A DNA stretch of 6,238 nt from an uncultured Hyphomicrobiales bacterium (lineage in GTDB: Bacteria; Pseudomonadota; Alphaproteobacteria; Rhizobiales; Beijerinckiaceae), in contig CAIWVR010000426.1 of assembly GCA_903916165.1 (NCBI GenBank), forward strand, positions 1 to 6,238. Direction: 5' to 3'. The notes under the pieces are model-generated. The model was not told where the DNA came from, searched no databases, and worked only from the letters and a program-made list of their open reading frames with translations. Shown here piece by piece: positions 1 to 6,238 of the stretch. The translations under genes and the position numbers were made by a program. Positions within the stretch are counted from its first letter, which is position 1, and each line of letters opens with the position of its first letter.

Positions 1-32
1 CTGGTGCCCGCGGCTGAATGCGGCAAAAAATG

Positions 33-60
33 GATTGCTTTGCTCCGCTCGCAATGACGG
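33..60. repeat. Half copy of dispersed inverted-repeat (REP-like) element upstream of lexA
   Basis: These 28 bases match the right arm of the complete element downstream of lexA (1024-1051) at 27 of 28 positions; the only difference is T at 41 against C at 1032. No left arm (CGTCATTGCGAG...) is visible in the 32 bases before it. Either this is a solo half or the partner lies beyond the window edge. The bases before the match (1-32, with an A6 run at 25-30) show no similarity to the interior of the downstream copy. The motif resembles a repeat common in intergenic regions of Hyphomicrobiales and other bacteria (recalled knowledge, not searched). No protein-coding end is recognisable in 1-60. 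Confidence 0.8.
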
Positions 61-90
61 CAGGAGGCTATGCAAAGTCTCCCTCTTGCA

Positions 91-105
91 GAACAAACCA
101 AAAAC
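91..105. promoter_or_regulatory. Putative LexA operator 1 (GAAC-N7-AAAC)
   Basis: Alphaproteobacterial LexA binds the direct repeat GTTC-N7-GTTC, which reads GAAC-N7-GAAC on the other strand. Here GAAC (91-94), seven bases (95-101) and AAAC (102-105) match 7 of the 8 fixed positions; the second half has A for G. The site lies 108 bases before the lexA start and upstream of a second, similar site. Its position supports autoregulation, but the degenerate half-site lowers certainty. Confidence 0.5.
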
Positions 106-115
106 AGCTAGCTTT

Positions 116-130
116 GTTCACGCTTTGTTT
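116..130. promoter_or_regulatory. Putative LexA operator 2 (GTTC-N7-GTTT)
   Basis: GTTC (116-119), seven bases (120-126) and GTTT (127-130) match 7 of 8 fixed positions of the alphaproteobacterial SOS box; the last base is T instead of C. It begins exactly 25 bases after operator 1 starts and is in the opposite orientation. A palindrome, AGCTAGCT (106-113), sits between them. It overlaps a candidate -35 hexamer (TTGTTT, 125-130), so a bound repressor would cover the promoter. I consider this the better of the two sites by position. Confidence 0.55.
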
Positions 131-152
131 AGCCGATTCCGGTATCGATAAA
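125..152 (+). promoter_or_regulatory. Candidate lexA promoter
   Basis: TTGTTT (125-130) could be a -35 element and GATAAA (147-152) a -10 element, with a 16-base spacer. Transcription would start near 159 and give a leader of roughly 54 bases. Both hexamers are weak matches to the sigma-70 consensus. The main support is that operator 2 overlaps the -35 and that this is the least GC-rich part of the upstream region. Confidence 0.3.
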
Positions 153-212
153 GCGCCTGCGTCGGGAACGCCCTTGGGGCGGCTGGACGGCCTGTGATCG
201 AGGGACAGACCC

Positions 213-923
213 ATGCTGACGAAAAAGCAGAGCGAACTTCTCCGCTTCATCAACGAGCGGCTGAAGGAGACAGGTGTCCCACCCTCGTTCGACGAGATGA
301 AGGATGCGCTCGACCTGCGGTCGAAGTCGGGCATCCACCGGCTCATCATGGCGCTGGAAGAGCGCGGCTTCATCCGCCGCCTGCCCAACCGGGCGCGTGC
401 GCTGGAAGTCCTGCGCCTGCCCGATTCCACCGCGCCCACGCCGCGCCCGCAAAAATTCTCGCCCTCCGTCATCGAGGGCGACCTCGGGCGCATTCGCGCC
501 CTGCCCCAGAACGCGCATGACGACGACGAGGGCGACATGCAGAGCGCCATGATCCCGGTCATGGGCCGCATTGCGGCCGGCGTGCCGATCTCGGCGATCC
601 AGTCGCGCACGCACACCATTCCCATGCCGCCCGAATTTCTGGGACTTGGCGACCATTTCGCGCTGGAAGTGCGCGGCGATTCCATGATTGAGGCGGGCAT
701 TTTCGACAATGACATGGTCATCATCCGCAAGCAGGACACCGCCGAGACCGGCGACATTGTGGTGGCGCTGATCGACGACGAGGAAGCCACCCTGAAGCGC
801 CTGCGCAAGCGGGGTGCCTCATTGGCGCTGGAGGCGGCCAACCCCGCCTATGAGACCCGCATCTTCGGGCCAGATCGCGTGCGCATCCAGGGCAAGCTGG
901 TGAGCCTGCTGCGAAAGTATTGA
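213..923 (+). CDS. lexA: LexA, SOS-response transcriptional repressor and self-cleaving peptidase (S24 family)
   Basis: A 236-residue LexA. It represses DNA-damage genes and cleaves itself when RecA filaments form on single-stranded DNA. The N-terminal winged helix-turn-helix DNA-binding domain covers about residues 1-65 ([13 protein letters not shown]...; recognition-helix region around [18 protein letters not shown]). A linker of about 50 residues with an acidic stretch (HDDDEGD, 102-108) joins it to the S24 peptidase domain (about 113-236). The cleavage bond is Ala122-Gly123 in GRIAAGVP. The catalytic dyad is Ser157 ([10 protein letters not shown]) and Lys195 (ATLKRL). The cleavage site to Ser spacing of 35 residues equals that of E. 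coli LexA. It is longer than E. coli LexA (202 residues) mainly in the linker, as is usual in alphaproteobacteria. The ATG follows AGGGA (201-205) by seven bases. Two likely operators upstream suggest autoregulation. It converges with comEC. Confidence 0.97.
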   Translation: MLTKKQSELLRFINERLKETGVPPSFDEMKDALDLRSKSGIHRLIMALEERGFIRRLPNRARALEVLRLPDSTAPTPRPQKFSPSVIEGDLGRIRALPQNAHDDDEGDMQSAMIPVMGRIAAGVPISAIQSRTHTIPMPPEFLGLGDHFALEVRGDSMIEAGIFDNDMVIIRKQDTAETGDIVVALIDDEEATLKRLRKRGASLALEAANPAYETRIFGPDRVRIQGKLVSLLRKY

Positions 924-924
924 C

Positions 925-1051
925 CCGTCATTGCGAGCCGAAGGCGAAGCAATCCAGAAGCCGCGGATGATGGACCAGCCGCCTGAAGCGCGCATTTCGG
1001 GTCACGCTGGAGACTCGGGACGAGATTGCTTCGCTCCGCTCGCAATGACGG
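925..1051. repeat. Inverted-repeat intergenic element (REPIN/MITE-like) between lexA and comEC
   Basis: The outer arms CCGTCATTGCGAGC (925-938) and GCTCGCAATGACGG (1038-1051) are perfect reverse complements. Further in, CGAAGCAATC (945-954) pairs perfectly with GATTGCTTCG (1024-1033). Thus 24 paired bases are interrupted only by 6 bases on the left and 4 on the right, around a 69-base interior. The left arm is itself an imperfect palindrome: ATTGC (930-934) with GCAAT (949-953), and GCC (937-939) with GGC (943-945) around a GAA loop. The layout of two REP-like units in opposite orientation resembles a REPIN or a small non-autonomous mobile element. It carries no ORF, and no target-site duplication is visible. 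It begins one base after the lexA stop and ends one base before the comEC stop, so its transcript hairpin could also end transcription from both sides (inference). Confidence 0.85.
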
Positions 1052-1052
1052 C

Positions 1053-3362
1053 CTAATCCGCAACAAACGCCTGCATGTCCGCGTCGTCGTCGCGCGCCGC
1101 GTCGGCATCACGCGTATCGCGCGCCTCCCGTGCGGGCGGGCGCGTGAAACGAGGCGCCCGGCGCGGATGCCAGGGGCGCTCGACGCTGGCGCTGCGCGCG
1201 GTGCGCAGCATCAGCTCTCCAGCCGCGCCGAGCCGCAATTCCGTCGCGCCACGTTCCGCGAGCGCCGCGCCATCGATCACCAGCTCCGGCCCGGCGCAAC
1301 GATCAAACACATGCAACCTTGTGACGAGAATGTCGGCGCGGGCGCAATCCTCCGCCAGCGCGGCTGGCTGCAGAACAAGCGCGACGGTGCGCCCGTCGAC
1401 CAGCCGGGTCACGCAGCCCGCAGGATCGCAGCGGCTCGCGCCCGCCAGATCCGGCGTGCCGGGCTTGCGTGGATCGGCATCGCCCAGCAGCCATTGCGAG
1501 ACCGCAAAATCATTGCCCTTGCCATTCAGAATCTCGAAACGCCCGGACAGGCCGCGCACGGCGAGCGAGCGGCCGGCGGCATCGACGGCGAGATCGGGCG
1601 GGCGCGCATCTTGCGCCATCATCAGGCCAAGCGCCGCGACAGGAACCCCGAGAGTGCGAAGACCGCTGCGCCACAGCGTCAACCACAAGATCCCGAATGT
1701 GATCACGAGCAGCGCGCCGACCCCAAAGCCCTCGACGTGGCGCGTCGATCCCGCAATGCCCGAGACATGCCGTGAGACCTCCATCATGCCGGTGATTCCG
1801 GCCCCCATGAGCGACCAGACCGGTCCATCGAGCCCGAAGGGTCCCAGCACCACGCCCAGCACAGCCATCGGCATGACGATGAATTCGACAAGCGGCAGGG
1901 TGAGGAAATTGCCGATCAGCGAATAGGGGTTGATGCGGTGGAAGTGAAAGCTCGCATAGGCACCTGTCGCCAGCCCCGCGACAAAGGTCGTCAGCAGCAT
2001 GATTGCCAGCGCGCGGGCGAGCCGCGCCAGCCACCCCTGCCCGCGCTCGCCCGGCGCTGCGCCAGGGCTGCGCTCAAACAGGGCGATCATTGCCGCGACG
2101 GCGGAAAATGACATCTGGAAGCTCGGCCCCATCACGCTTTCCGGCTCCCGCGCCATGACCAGCAGCGCGGCGAGGGCGAGATTGCGCATCGACAGCGCCG
2201 GCCGGTCGAAGAGCACCGCGCCGAGCATGACGATAATCATGATCAACGAGCGCTCGGTGGCGACCTCCGAACCGGCGAAAATGCAATAGGCCGTCGCCCC
2301 CAGCATGGCGAAAAGCGCGCTGATCTTCTTCACCGGCCAATGCAGCGCGATCATCGGCGACAGCGCGAGAAGCGCGCGCGATGTCCACATGAACAGCCCG
2401 GCAGCGAGCACCATGTGCAGGCCGGAAATTGAAACAACGTGATAAATGCCCGCGCCGCGCAGGACTTCATTGGCAGCCTCGCTGATCAGGCCGCGCTTGC
2501 CGGTGACCAGTGCCGCCGCCACCGCGCCATCGTCGCCGCCAATGGCGCTGGCGATCCGCAATGTCAGGTCGTTGCGCGCGCGGTCGATGGCGGCATTGAG
2601 GCGCGCGATAGTCGTGACCTCGAAGGCCTGAGCCTCGCTCACCCGCGAGATCACGCTGCCGACGCCGCCAATGCCCTGATAGAAGGCCTCGCGCGCAAAA
2701 TCATAGCCGCCGGGTTCCGAGGGTTCGGCCGGCGGCACAAGGCGCATCGTGGCCGTGATGAAAGTGCCCGCGCGCAGGCCGTCGAGCGCGCGCACCGTGA
2801 CGCGCAGCCGCGACGGCAAGGCATCCGCTGCCAGCCCCTCGATGGCACCCACACGCAGCAGCAAGCGCCCGCCTGTCTTGCGGTTGTCGACGGTCTCCAC
2901 AAAGGCCGTGACCTTGGCGACCTTGATGGCGGACAGTACCGGCGCGCTGACCATAACCGTGCGGAGGGCGGCCGAGGCAAATCCGGCGAAGAGAAAAGCC
3001 AGGGCGAGGCTCAGCCGCGAGACGCCGAGCCCGCCGCGCCACCGGCTCCACAGGCAAGCCGACGCCATCAGGCCCGTGGCGATGAGGGGGGCCACCGGCG
3101 AAGGCTCCCGCGCGGCGGCGAAATAGCAAAGGATCCCGACGAGAAAGAACACCGGGAGCCACAGAAACAGCCGCCGCTCGCGGACTTCCTGGGAAACCAT
3201 GGCCGCCAGGCCTGCGCTGAGCGCGGCCCGCACCCCCACCCTCCGGGGGCTTTGGCCCGCGCGCCAGAGGCCCAGGCTGAAGCCGGGCGCGTCTTGCAGG
3301 ACATTGGAAAAAACTGGCCGCACGAAATCGCTCACTCGAAACACGAACGCCGCAGGCTGCAA
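1053..3362 (-). CDS. comEC: ComEC/Rec2-family competence membrane channel lacking a recognisable nuclease motif
   Basis: A polytopic inner-membrane protein of up to 769 residues. ComEC forms the channel that carries single-stranded transforming DNA into the cytoplasm. About residues 64-135 hold the first hydrophobic segments ([17 protein letters not shown]). About 140-250 is a soluble OB-like (DUF4131-type) region. The competence domain spans about 260-575 and contains the family signature VVSISGLH (ISGLH at 312-316), preceded by [10 protein letters not shown], plus roughly ten further hydrophobic segments. The soluble tail (about 584-769) has paired cysteines (CDPAGC) but no HxHxDH zinc motif, and it ends in an Arg/Asp-rich low-complexity stretch. 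The start is uncertain: the longest frame opens with TTG at 3362, GTG codons follow at residues 7, 10 and 14, and the first ATG is residue 55 (3200). None has a strong ribosome site. The hydrophobic core begins after residue 64, so it is intact whichever start is used. It is divergent from gltX. Confidence 0.9.
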   Translation of the reverse strand: MQPAAFVFRVSDFVRPVFSNVLQDAPGFSLGLWRAGQSPRRVGVRAALSAGLAAMVSQEVRERRLFLWLPVFFLVGILCYFAAAREPSPVAPLIATGLMASACLWSRWRGGLGVSRLSLALAFLFAGFASAALRTVMVSAPVLSAIKVAKVTAFVETVDNRKTGGRLLLRVGAIEGLAADALPSRLRVTVRALDGLRAGTFITATMRLVPPAEPSEPGGYDFAREAFYQGIGGVGSVISRVSEAQAFEVTTIARLNAAIDRARNDLTLRIASAIGGDDGAVAAALVTGKRGLISEAANEVLRGAGIYHVVSISGLHMVLAAGLFMWTSRALLALSPMIALHWPVKKISALFAMLGATAYCIFAGSEVATERSLIMIIVMLGAVLFDRPALSMRNLALAALLVMAREPESVMGPSFQMSFSAVAAMIALFERSPGAAPGERGQGWLARLARALAIMLLTTFVAGLATGAYASFHFHRINPYSLIGNFLTLPLVEFIVMPMAVLGVVLGPFGLDGPVWSLMGAGITGMMEVSRHVSGIAGSTRHVEGFGVGALLVITFGILWLTLWRSGLRTLGVPVAALGLMMAQDARPPDLAVDAAGRSLAVRGLSGRFEILNGKGNDFAVSQWLLGDADPRKPGTPDLAGASRCDPAGCVTRLVDGRTVALVLQPAALAEDCARADILVTRLHVFDRCAGPELVIDGAALAERGATELRLGAAGELMLRTARSASVERPWHPRRAPRFTRPPAREARDTRDADAARDDDADMQAFVAD

Positions 3363-3442
3363 TCATATTCCCGCCCCGCGCCCGGCCATGCTACACGCTC
3401 GGCGCAATCGATCCATCCTTTCCAAACCGAAGAGCCGCCCGC
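3363..3442. promoter_or_regulatory. Divergent comEC-gltX spacer, presumed to hold both promoters
   Basis: This 80-base gap separates the longest possible comEC frame from gltX. If comEC starts at one of its later codons, the space for promoters grows to as much as 242 bases. CATGCTACAC (3387-3396) could be a -10-like site for gltX, but I cannot pair it with a convincing -35. The only ribosome-site-like sequence before gltX is GAAGAG (3429-3434), eight bases from the ATG. No hairpin or repeat stands out. Confidence 0.3.
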
Positions 3443-4879
3443 ATGAGCCAACCCGTGGTCACCCGCTTCGCCCCGTCTCCGACCGGGTTCCTGCACATCG
3501 GCGGCGCGCGCACGGCCCTGTTCAACTGGCTCTTCGCCCGCCACAATGGCGGCACCATGCATTTGCGCATCGAGGACACGGACCGCGAGCGCTCCACCGA
3601 TGCCGCGATCACAGCAATCATCGACGGGCTCGACTGGCTGGGTCTCAAGTGGGACGGCGACACGATCTATCAGTTTGCCCGCGCCGCCCGCCATGCGGAA
3701 GTCGCCCACGGCCTCTATGACAAGGGTCTCGCCTATAAATGCTATGCGAGCGCCGCAGAACTCACCGACATGCGCGAGCTCGCGCGCAAGGAGGGGCGCC
3801 CGCCGCGCTATGACGGGCGCTGGCGCGATCTTGGCGGCACGCAGGCCGAAGCTGATGCCGTGGCCGAAGGCCGCAAGCCCGTCATCCGCCTGAAGGCCCC
3901 GCGCGAGGGCGAGACCGTGATCGACGACAAGGTGCAGGGCCGCGTCGTGTTCCCCAACAAGGATCTCGACGATCTCGTCCTGCTGCGCTCGGACAATACG
4001 CCGACCTATATGCTCGCCGTCGTCGTCGACGACCATGACATGGGCGTCACCAACATCATCCGCGGCGACGACCATCTCACCAATGCCGCGCGCCAGAAGC
4101 AGATCTACGAGGCGCTGGGATGGGGCGTGCCGATCATGGCGCATATCCCGCTGATCCACGGGCAGGACGGCGCCAAGCTGTCCAAGCGCCACGGCGCGCT
4201 CGGCGTCGAGCAGTACCGGGCGCTCGGCTTCCTGCCAGCCGCCCTGCGCAATTACCTCGTCCGTCTGGGCTGGAGCCAGGGTGACCGCGAATTTTTCACG
4301 ACGGACGACATGGTCGAAGCCTTCGATCTCGCGCAGGTCGGCCGGTCCGCCGCCCGCTTCGACCTCGTCAAGCTCGAGAACATGAACGGCCATTATATGC
4401 GGGCCACCTCCGACGCGGAGCTGACGCAGGCGCTGATCGACACCCTGCCCTATCTCGCTGGCGGCGACGACCTGGCAGGCAAGCTTGACGACAGCCTGCG
4501 CGCGCAGATTGAGAAGGCCATGCCCGGCCTGAAAGAGCGCGCGAAAACCCTGGTTGAACTGCTTGATGGCACACGCTTTCTATATGCGGCGCGCCCGCTC
4601 GCAATGGACGCCAAGGCGCAGGAGATTCTCGACAAGGGACGCGAACATCTGCCCCACCTCATTGCCCGGTTGGAAACCGTCACGGAATGGAGCGCTGGCG
4701 CGGCGGAGGCAGCTGTGCGAGCCTATGCGGAGGAGACCGGTGCCAAGCTCGGACAGGTTGCGCAGCCCCTGCGGGCCGCATTGACCGGACGCGGCACCTC
4801 GCCGGGCATTTTCGACGTTCTCGAGGTGCTTGGGCGCGACGAAAGTTTAAGCCGATTGCGCGATCAGGCGACCGCGTAA
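3443..4879 (+). CDS. gltX: Glutamyl-tRNA synthetase (GluRS, class Ib)
   Basis: A 478-residue cytoplasmic enzyme that joins glutamate to tRNA using ATP. The Rossmann-fold catalytic domain starts at the N-terminus: [20 protein letters not shown] holds the HIGH-type motif HIGG at 18-21, and the KMSKS-type loop is KLSKRHG at 245-251. [10 protein letters not shown] and the D-rich [10 protein letters not shown] segment are also typical. The region after about residue 330 is the helical anticodon-binding domain and ends with the usual [20 protein letters not shown]. The length is normal for bacterial GluRS. The zinc-ligand cluster of the E. coli enzyme is missing: Cys100 (YKCYAS) is the only cysteine in the protein. 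The ATG at 3443 fits the family N-terminus; the ribosome site is weak. Many alphaproteobacteria carry two gltX genes, and some make Gln-tRNA through Glu-tRNA(Gln) and GatCAB. Whether this copy also charges tRNA(Gln) cannot be told from the window. Confidence 0.97.
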   Translation: MSQPVVTRFAPSPTGFLHIGGARTALFNWLFARHNGGTMHLRIEDTDRERSTDAAITAIIDGLDWLGLKWDGDTIYQFARAARHAEVAHGLYDKGLAYKCYASAAELTDMRELARKEGRPPRYDGRWRDLGGTQAEADAVAEGRKPVIRLKAPREGETVIDDKVQGRVVFPNKDLDDLVLLRSDNTPTYMLAVVVDDHDMGVTNIIRGDDHLTNAARQKQIYEALGWGVPIMAHIPLIHGQDGAKLSKRHGALGVEQYRALGFLPAALRNYLVRLGWSQGDREFFTTDDMVEAFDLAQVGRSAARFDLVKLENMNGHYMRATSDAELTQALIDTLPYLAGGDDLAGKLDDSLRAQIEKAMPGLKERAKTLVELLDGTRFLYAARPLAMDAKAQEILDKGREHLPHLIARLETVTEWSAGAAEAAVRAYAEETGAKLGQVAQPLRAALTGRGTSPGIFDVLEVLGRDESLSRLRDQATA

Positions 4880-4890
4880 CCTACTGAATC

Positions 4891-4929
4891 GGCGGGCACG
4901 GCATGGATCGTGCTTGCCTTATTCCCGCC
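4891..4929 (+). terminator. Weak stem-loop after gltX, possible terminator
   Basis: GGCGGGCACG (4891-4900) can pair continuously on its 5' side with CGTG (4909-4912) and then, across an 11-base bulge, with CCCGCC (4924-4929). It lies 12 bases after the gltX stop codon. No run of T follows it, so it is not a classic intrinsic terminator. It could mark the end of the gltX transcript or be chance pairing in GC-rich DNA. Confidence 0.25.
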
Positions 4930-4958
4930 TTGAACAGGGATCGCGGATGCGATAGCTG
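4930..4958 (+). promoter_or_regulatory. Candidate gltA promoter
   Basis: TTGAAC (4930-4935) is a fair -35 hexamer. GATAGC (4951-4956) or the overlapping TAGCTG (4953-4958) is a weak -10 at 15-17 bases. This would leave a leader of about 70 bases before the gltA ATG. The 156-base gap between gltX and gltA makes an independent promoter reasonable, but the exact site is uncertain. An A/T-rich patch, AATAAAA (4970-4976), is another possible -10 without a clear -35. Confidence 0.3.
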
Positions 4959-5035
4959 TTCGGCGGCGCAATAAAACGTTCTTCCGGCGAGAGCATGGTG
5001 GCTTGCACCGGGGCGGAGCAGAAAAAGGCATTCAC

Positions 5036-6238
5036 ATGAGCGCGAAAACCGGTTCCATCACTCTCGACGGCAAGAATGTTCAGCTTCCCGTCAAATCCGG
5101 CACGATCGGCCCTGACGTCCTCGACATCGGCAAGCTCTACGCGCAGACCGGCGCCTTCACCTATGATCCCGGTTTCACCTCGACCGCCTCGTGCGAGTCC
5201 GCCATCACTTACATCGATGGCGACGAGGGTATTCTGCTGCATCGCGGCTATCCGATCGAGCAGATCGCCGAACACGGCGACTTCCTGGAAACCTGCTACC
5301 TGCTGCTGTACGGCGAGCTGCCGACCGCCCTGCAGAAGCAGGACTTTGACTATCGTGTTACGCGCCACACAATGGTGCACGAGCAGATGGCCCGCTTCTT
5401 CCAGGGCTTCCGTCGCGACGCGCATCCGATGGCCGTCATGGTCGCAGCCGTGGGCGCGCTGGCCGCTTTCTACCACGACTCGACCGACATCGCTGACGAG
5501 AAGCAGCGCATGATCGCCTCGATGCGCATGATCGCGAAAGTGCCGACGCTCGCCGCGATGGCCTATAAATACACGATCGGCCAGCCCTTCGTTTACCCGA
5601 AGAACTCGCTCGACTACACGGCGAACTTCCTGAACATGTGCTTCGCCGTCCCCTGCGAAGATTACAAGATCAATCCCGTGCTCGCGCGCGCGCTCGACCG
5701 CATCTTCATCCTGCACGCCGACCACGAGCAGAATGCGTCAACCTCGACCGTGCGTCTGGCGGGTTCGTCGGGTGCCAATCCGTTCGCCTGCATCGCGGCC
5801 GGCATCGCCTGCCTTTGGGGCCCTGCGCACGGCGGCGCGAATGAAGCGGCGCTGAAGATGCTGTCGGAAATCGGCACCGTCGACCGCATCCCTGAGTTTA
5901 TCGCCAAGGCGAAGGACAAGAACGATCCGTTCCGCCTGATGGGCTTCGGACATCGCGTCTACAAGAACTACGATCCGCGCGCCAAGATCATGCAGAAGAC
6001 CTGCCACGAGGTCCTGTCCGAACTCGGCATCAAGGACGACCCGCTGCTCGAAGTCGCGATGGAACTCGAGCGCATCGCGCTCAGCGATTCCTACTTCATC
6101 GAGAAGAAGCTCTATCCGAACGTCGATTTCTATTCGGGCATCACGCTCAAGGCGATGGGCTTCCCGACCTCGATGTTCACCGTCCTCTTCGCCGTCGCCC
6201 GCACGGTCGGCTGGATCGCGCAGTGGAAGGAAATGATC
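5036..6238 (+). CDS. gltA: Citrate synthase, hexameric Gram-negative type (3' end cut by window edge)
   Basis: The first 401 codons are open and in frame to the last base of the window. The enzyme condenses oxaloacetate and acetyl-CoA to citrate, the entry step of the TCA cycle, in the cytoplasm. The catalytic residues are all visible: His265 ([10 protein letters not shown]), His306 ([14 protein letters not shown]) and Asp364 (NVDFYSG), matching E. coli His264, His305 and Asp362. [11 protein letters not shown] is also conserved. Cys207 (VPCEDY) aligns with E. coli Cys206, which is linked to NADH inhibition, so this is the allosteric hexameric type (inference). The N-terminal beta domain is present (about residues 1-60). 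About 30-35 residues, including the usual RPRQLYTG segment, are expected beyond the window. AAGG (5025-5028) lies seven bases before the ATG. The gene is not broken; the missing end is only a window effect. Confidence 0.97.
   Translation, partial: MSAKTGSITLDGKNVQLPVKSGTIGPDVLDIGKLYAQTGAFTYDPGFTSTASCESAITYIDGDEGILLHRGYPIEQIAEHGDFLETCYLLLYGELPTALQKQDFDYRVTRHTMVHEQMARFFQGFRRDAHPMAVMVAAVGALAAFYHDSTDIADEKQRMIASMRMIAKVPTLAAMAYKYTIGQPFVYPKNSLDYTANFLNMCFAVPCEDYKINPVLARALDRIFILHADHEQNASTSTVRLAGSSGANPFACIAAGIACLWGPAHGGANEAALKMLSEIGTVDRIPEFIAKAKDKNDPFRLMGFGHRVYKNYDPRAKIMQKTCHEVLSELGIKDDPLLEVAMELERIALSDSYFIEKKLYPNVDFYSGITLKAMGFPTSMFTVLFAVARTVGWIAQWKEMI

Noticed and set aside
71..90. TGCAA/TTGCA short inverted repeat upstream of lexA
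   Set aside because: Only five base pairs around a ten-base loop, with no T run; too weak to call a terminator or an operator.
68..841. 257-codon open frame antisense to lexA
   Set aside because: It lies opposite a clearly real lexA; its translation is rich in Ser/Arg/Met with no recognisable domain, as expected for antisense frames of GC-rich genes.
2439..3446. 335-codon open frame antisense to comEC
   Set aside because: Its Arg/Ala/Gly/His-rich, low-complexity translation mirrors the codon bias of comEC, which has family motifs in its own frame.
3332..4393. 353-codon open frame antisense to gltX
   Set aside because: gltX has all synthetase motifs on the other strand; the antisense product matches nothing I recognise and also overlaps the comEC 5' end.
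4594..4611. CCCGCTCGCAATGGACGCC inside gltX, similar to the intergenic repeat arm
   Set aside because: The similarity is short, breaks after GCAATG, and falls in conserved coding sequence, so it is probably chance and not a third copy.
4919..5725. 268-codon open frame antisense to gltA
   Set aside because: The opposite strand encodes an unmistakable citrate synthase with all catalytic residues; the antisense frame is a codon-bias shadow.
5036..6238. gltA as a truncated pseudogene
   Set aside because: The frame stays open to the final base with all catalytic residues present; the missing C-terminus is due to the window boundary.

Overview
This 6.2 kb, GC-rich window looks like the core chromosome of an alphaproteobacterium, most likely of the order Hyphomicrobiales (Rhizobiales). 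Three things suggest this. LexA has the alphaproteobacterial form, with a long linker and GTTC-N7-GTTC-type operators. The gene order lexA, comEC, gltX, gltA is, as I recall it, typical of Bradyrhizobium/Rhodopseudomonas-like genomes. The 'GTCATTGCGAG...GAAGCAATC' intergenic repeats are also common in that group. The family-level placement is an inference from memory and was not computed.

Layout. Positions 1-60 hold the end of a dispersed repeat whose other half probably lies outside the window. Positions 61-212 are the lexA control region, with two near-consensus LexA operators (91-105 and 116-130). lexA (213-923, +) is complete. The 129 bp between the convergent stop codons of lexA and comEC is filled almost exactly by a 127 bp inverted-repeat element (925-1051). 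comEC (1053-3362, -) encodes a DNA-uptake-type membrane channel without a recognisable metallo-beta-lactamase active site; its start is uncertain. A short divergent spacer (3363-3442) separates it from gltX (3443-4879, +), glutamyl-tRNA synthetase. A 156 bp spacer then leads to gltA (5036 to the window end, +), citrate synthase, cut off by the window edge about 30-35 residues before its expected C-terminus.

How the genes relate. These are mostly independent housekeeping genes rather than one pathway. LexA is the self-cleaving SOS repressor and probably controls its own promoter. ComEC moves single-stranded DNA across the inner membrane in competent bacteria. GltX charges tRNA with glutamate, and GltA starts the TCA cycle. 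gltX and gltA are co-directional, but the spacer is long enough for gltA to have its own promoter. No tRNA, rRNA, CRISPR array, transposase or integrase is visible, and no intergenic stretch exceeds about 215 bp. I see no convincing undescribed multi-gene system. The points worth following up are the repeat element wedged between two stop codons, the degenerate tandem LexA boxes, and the ComEC without a nuclease motif.
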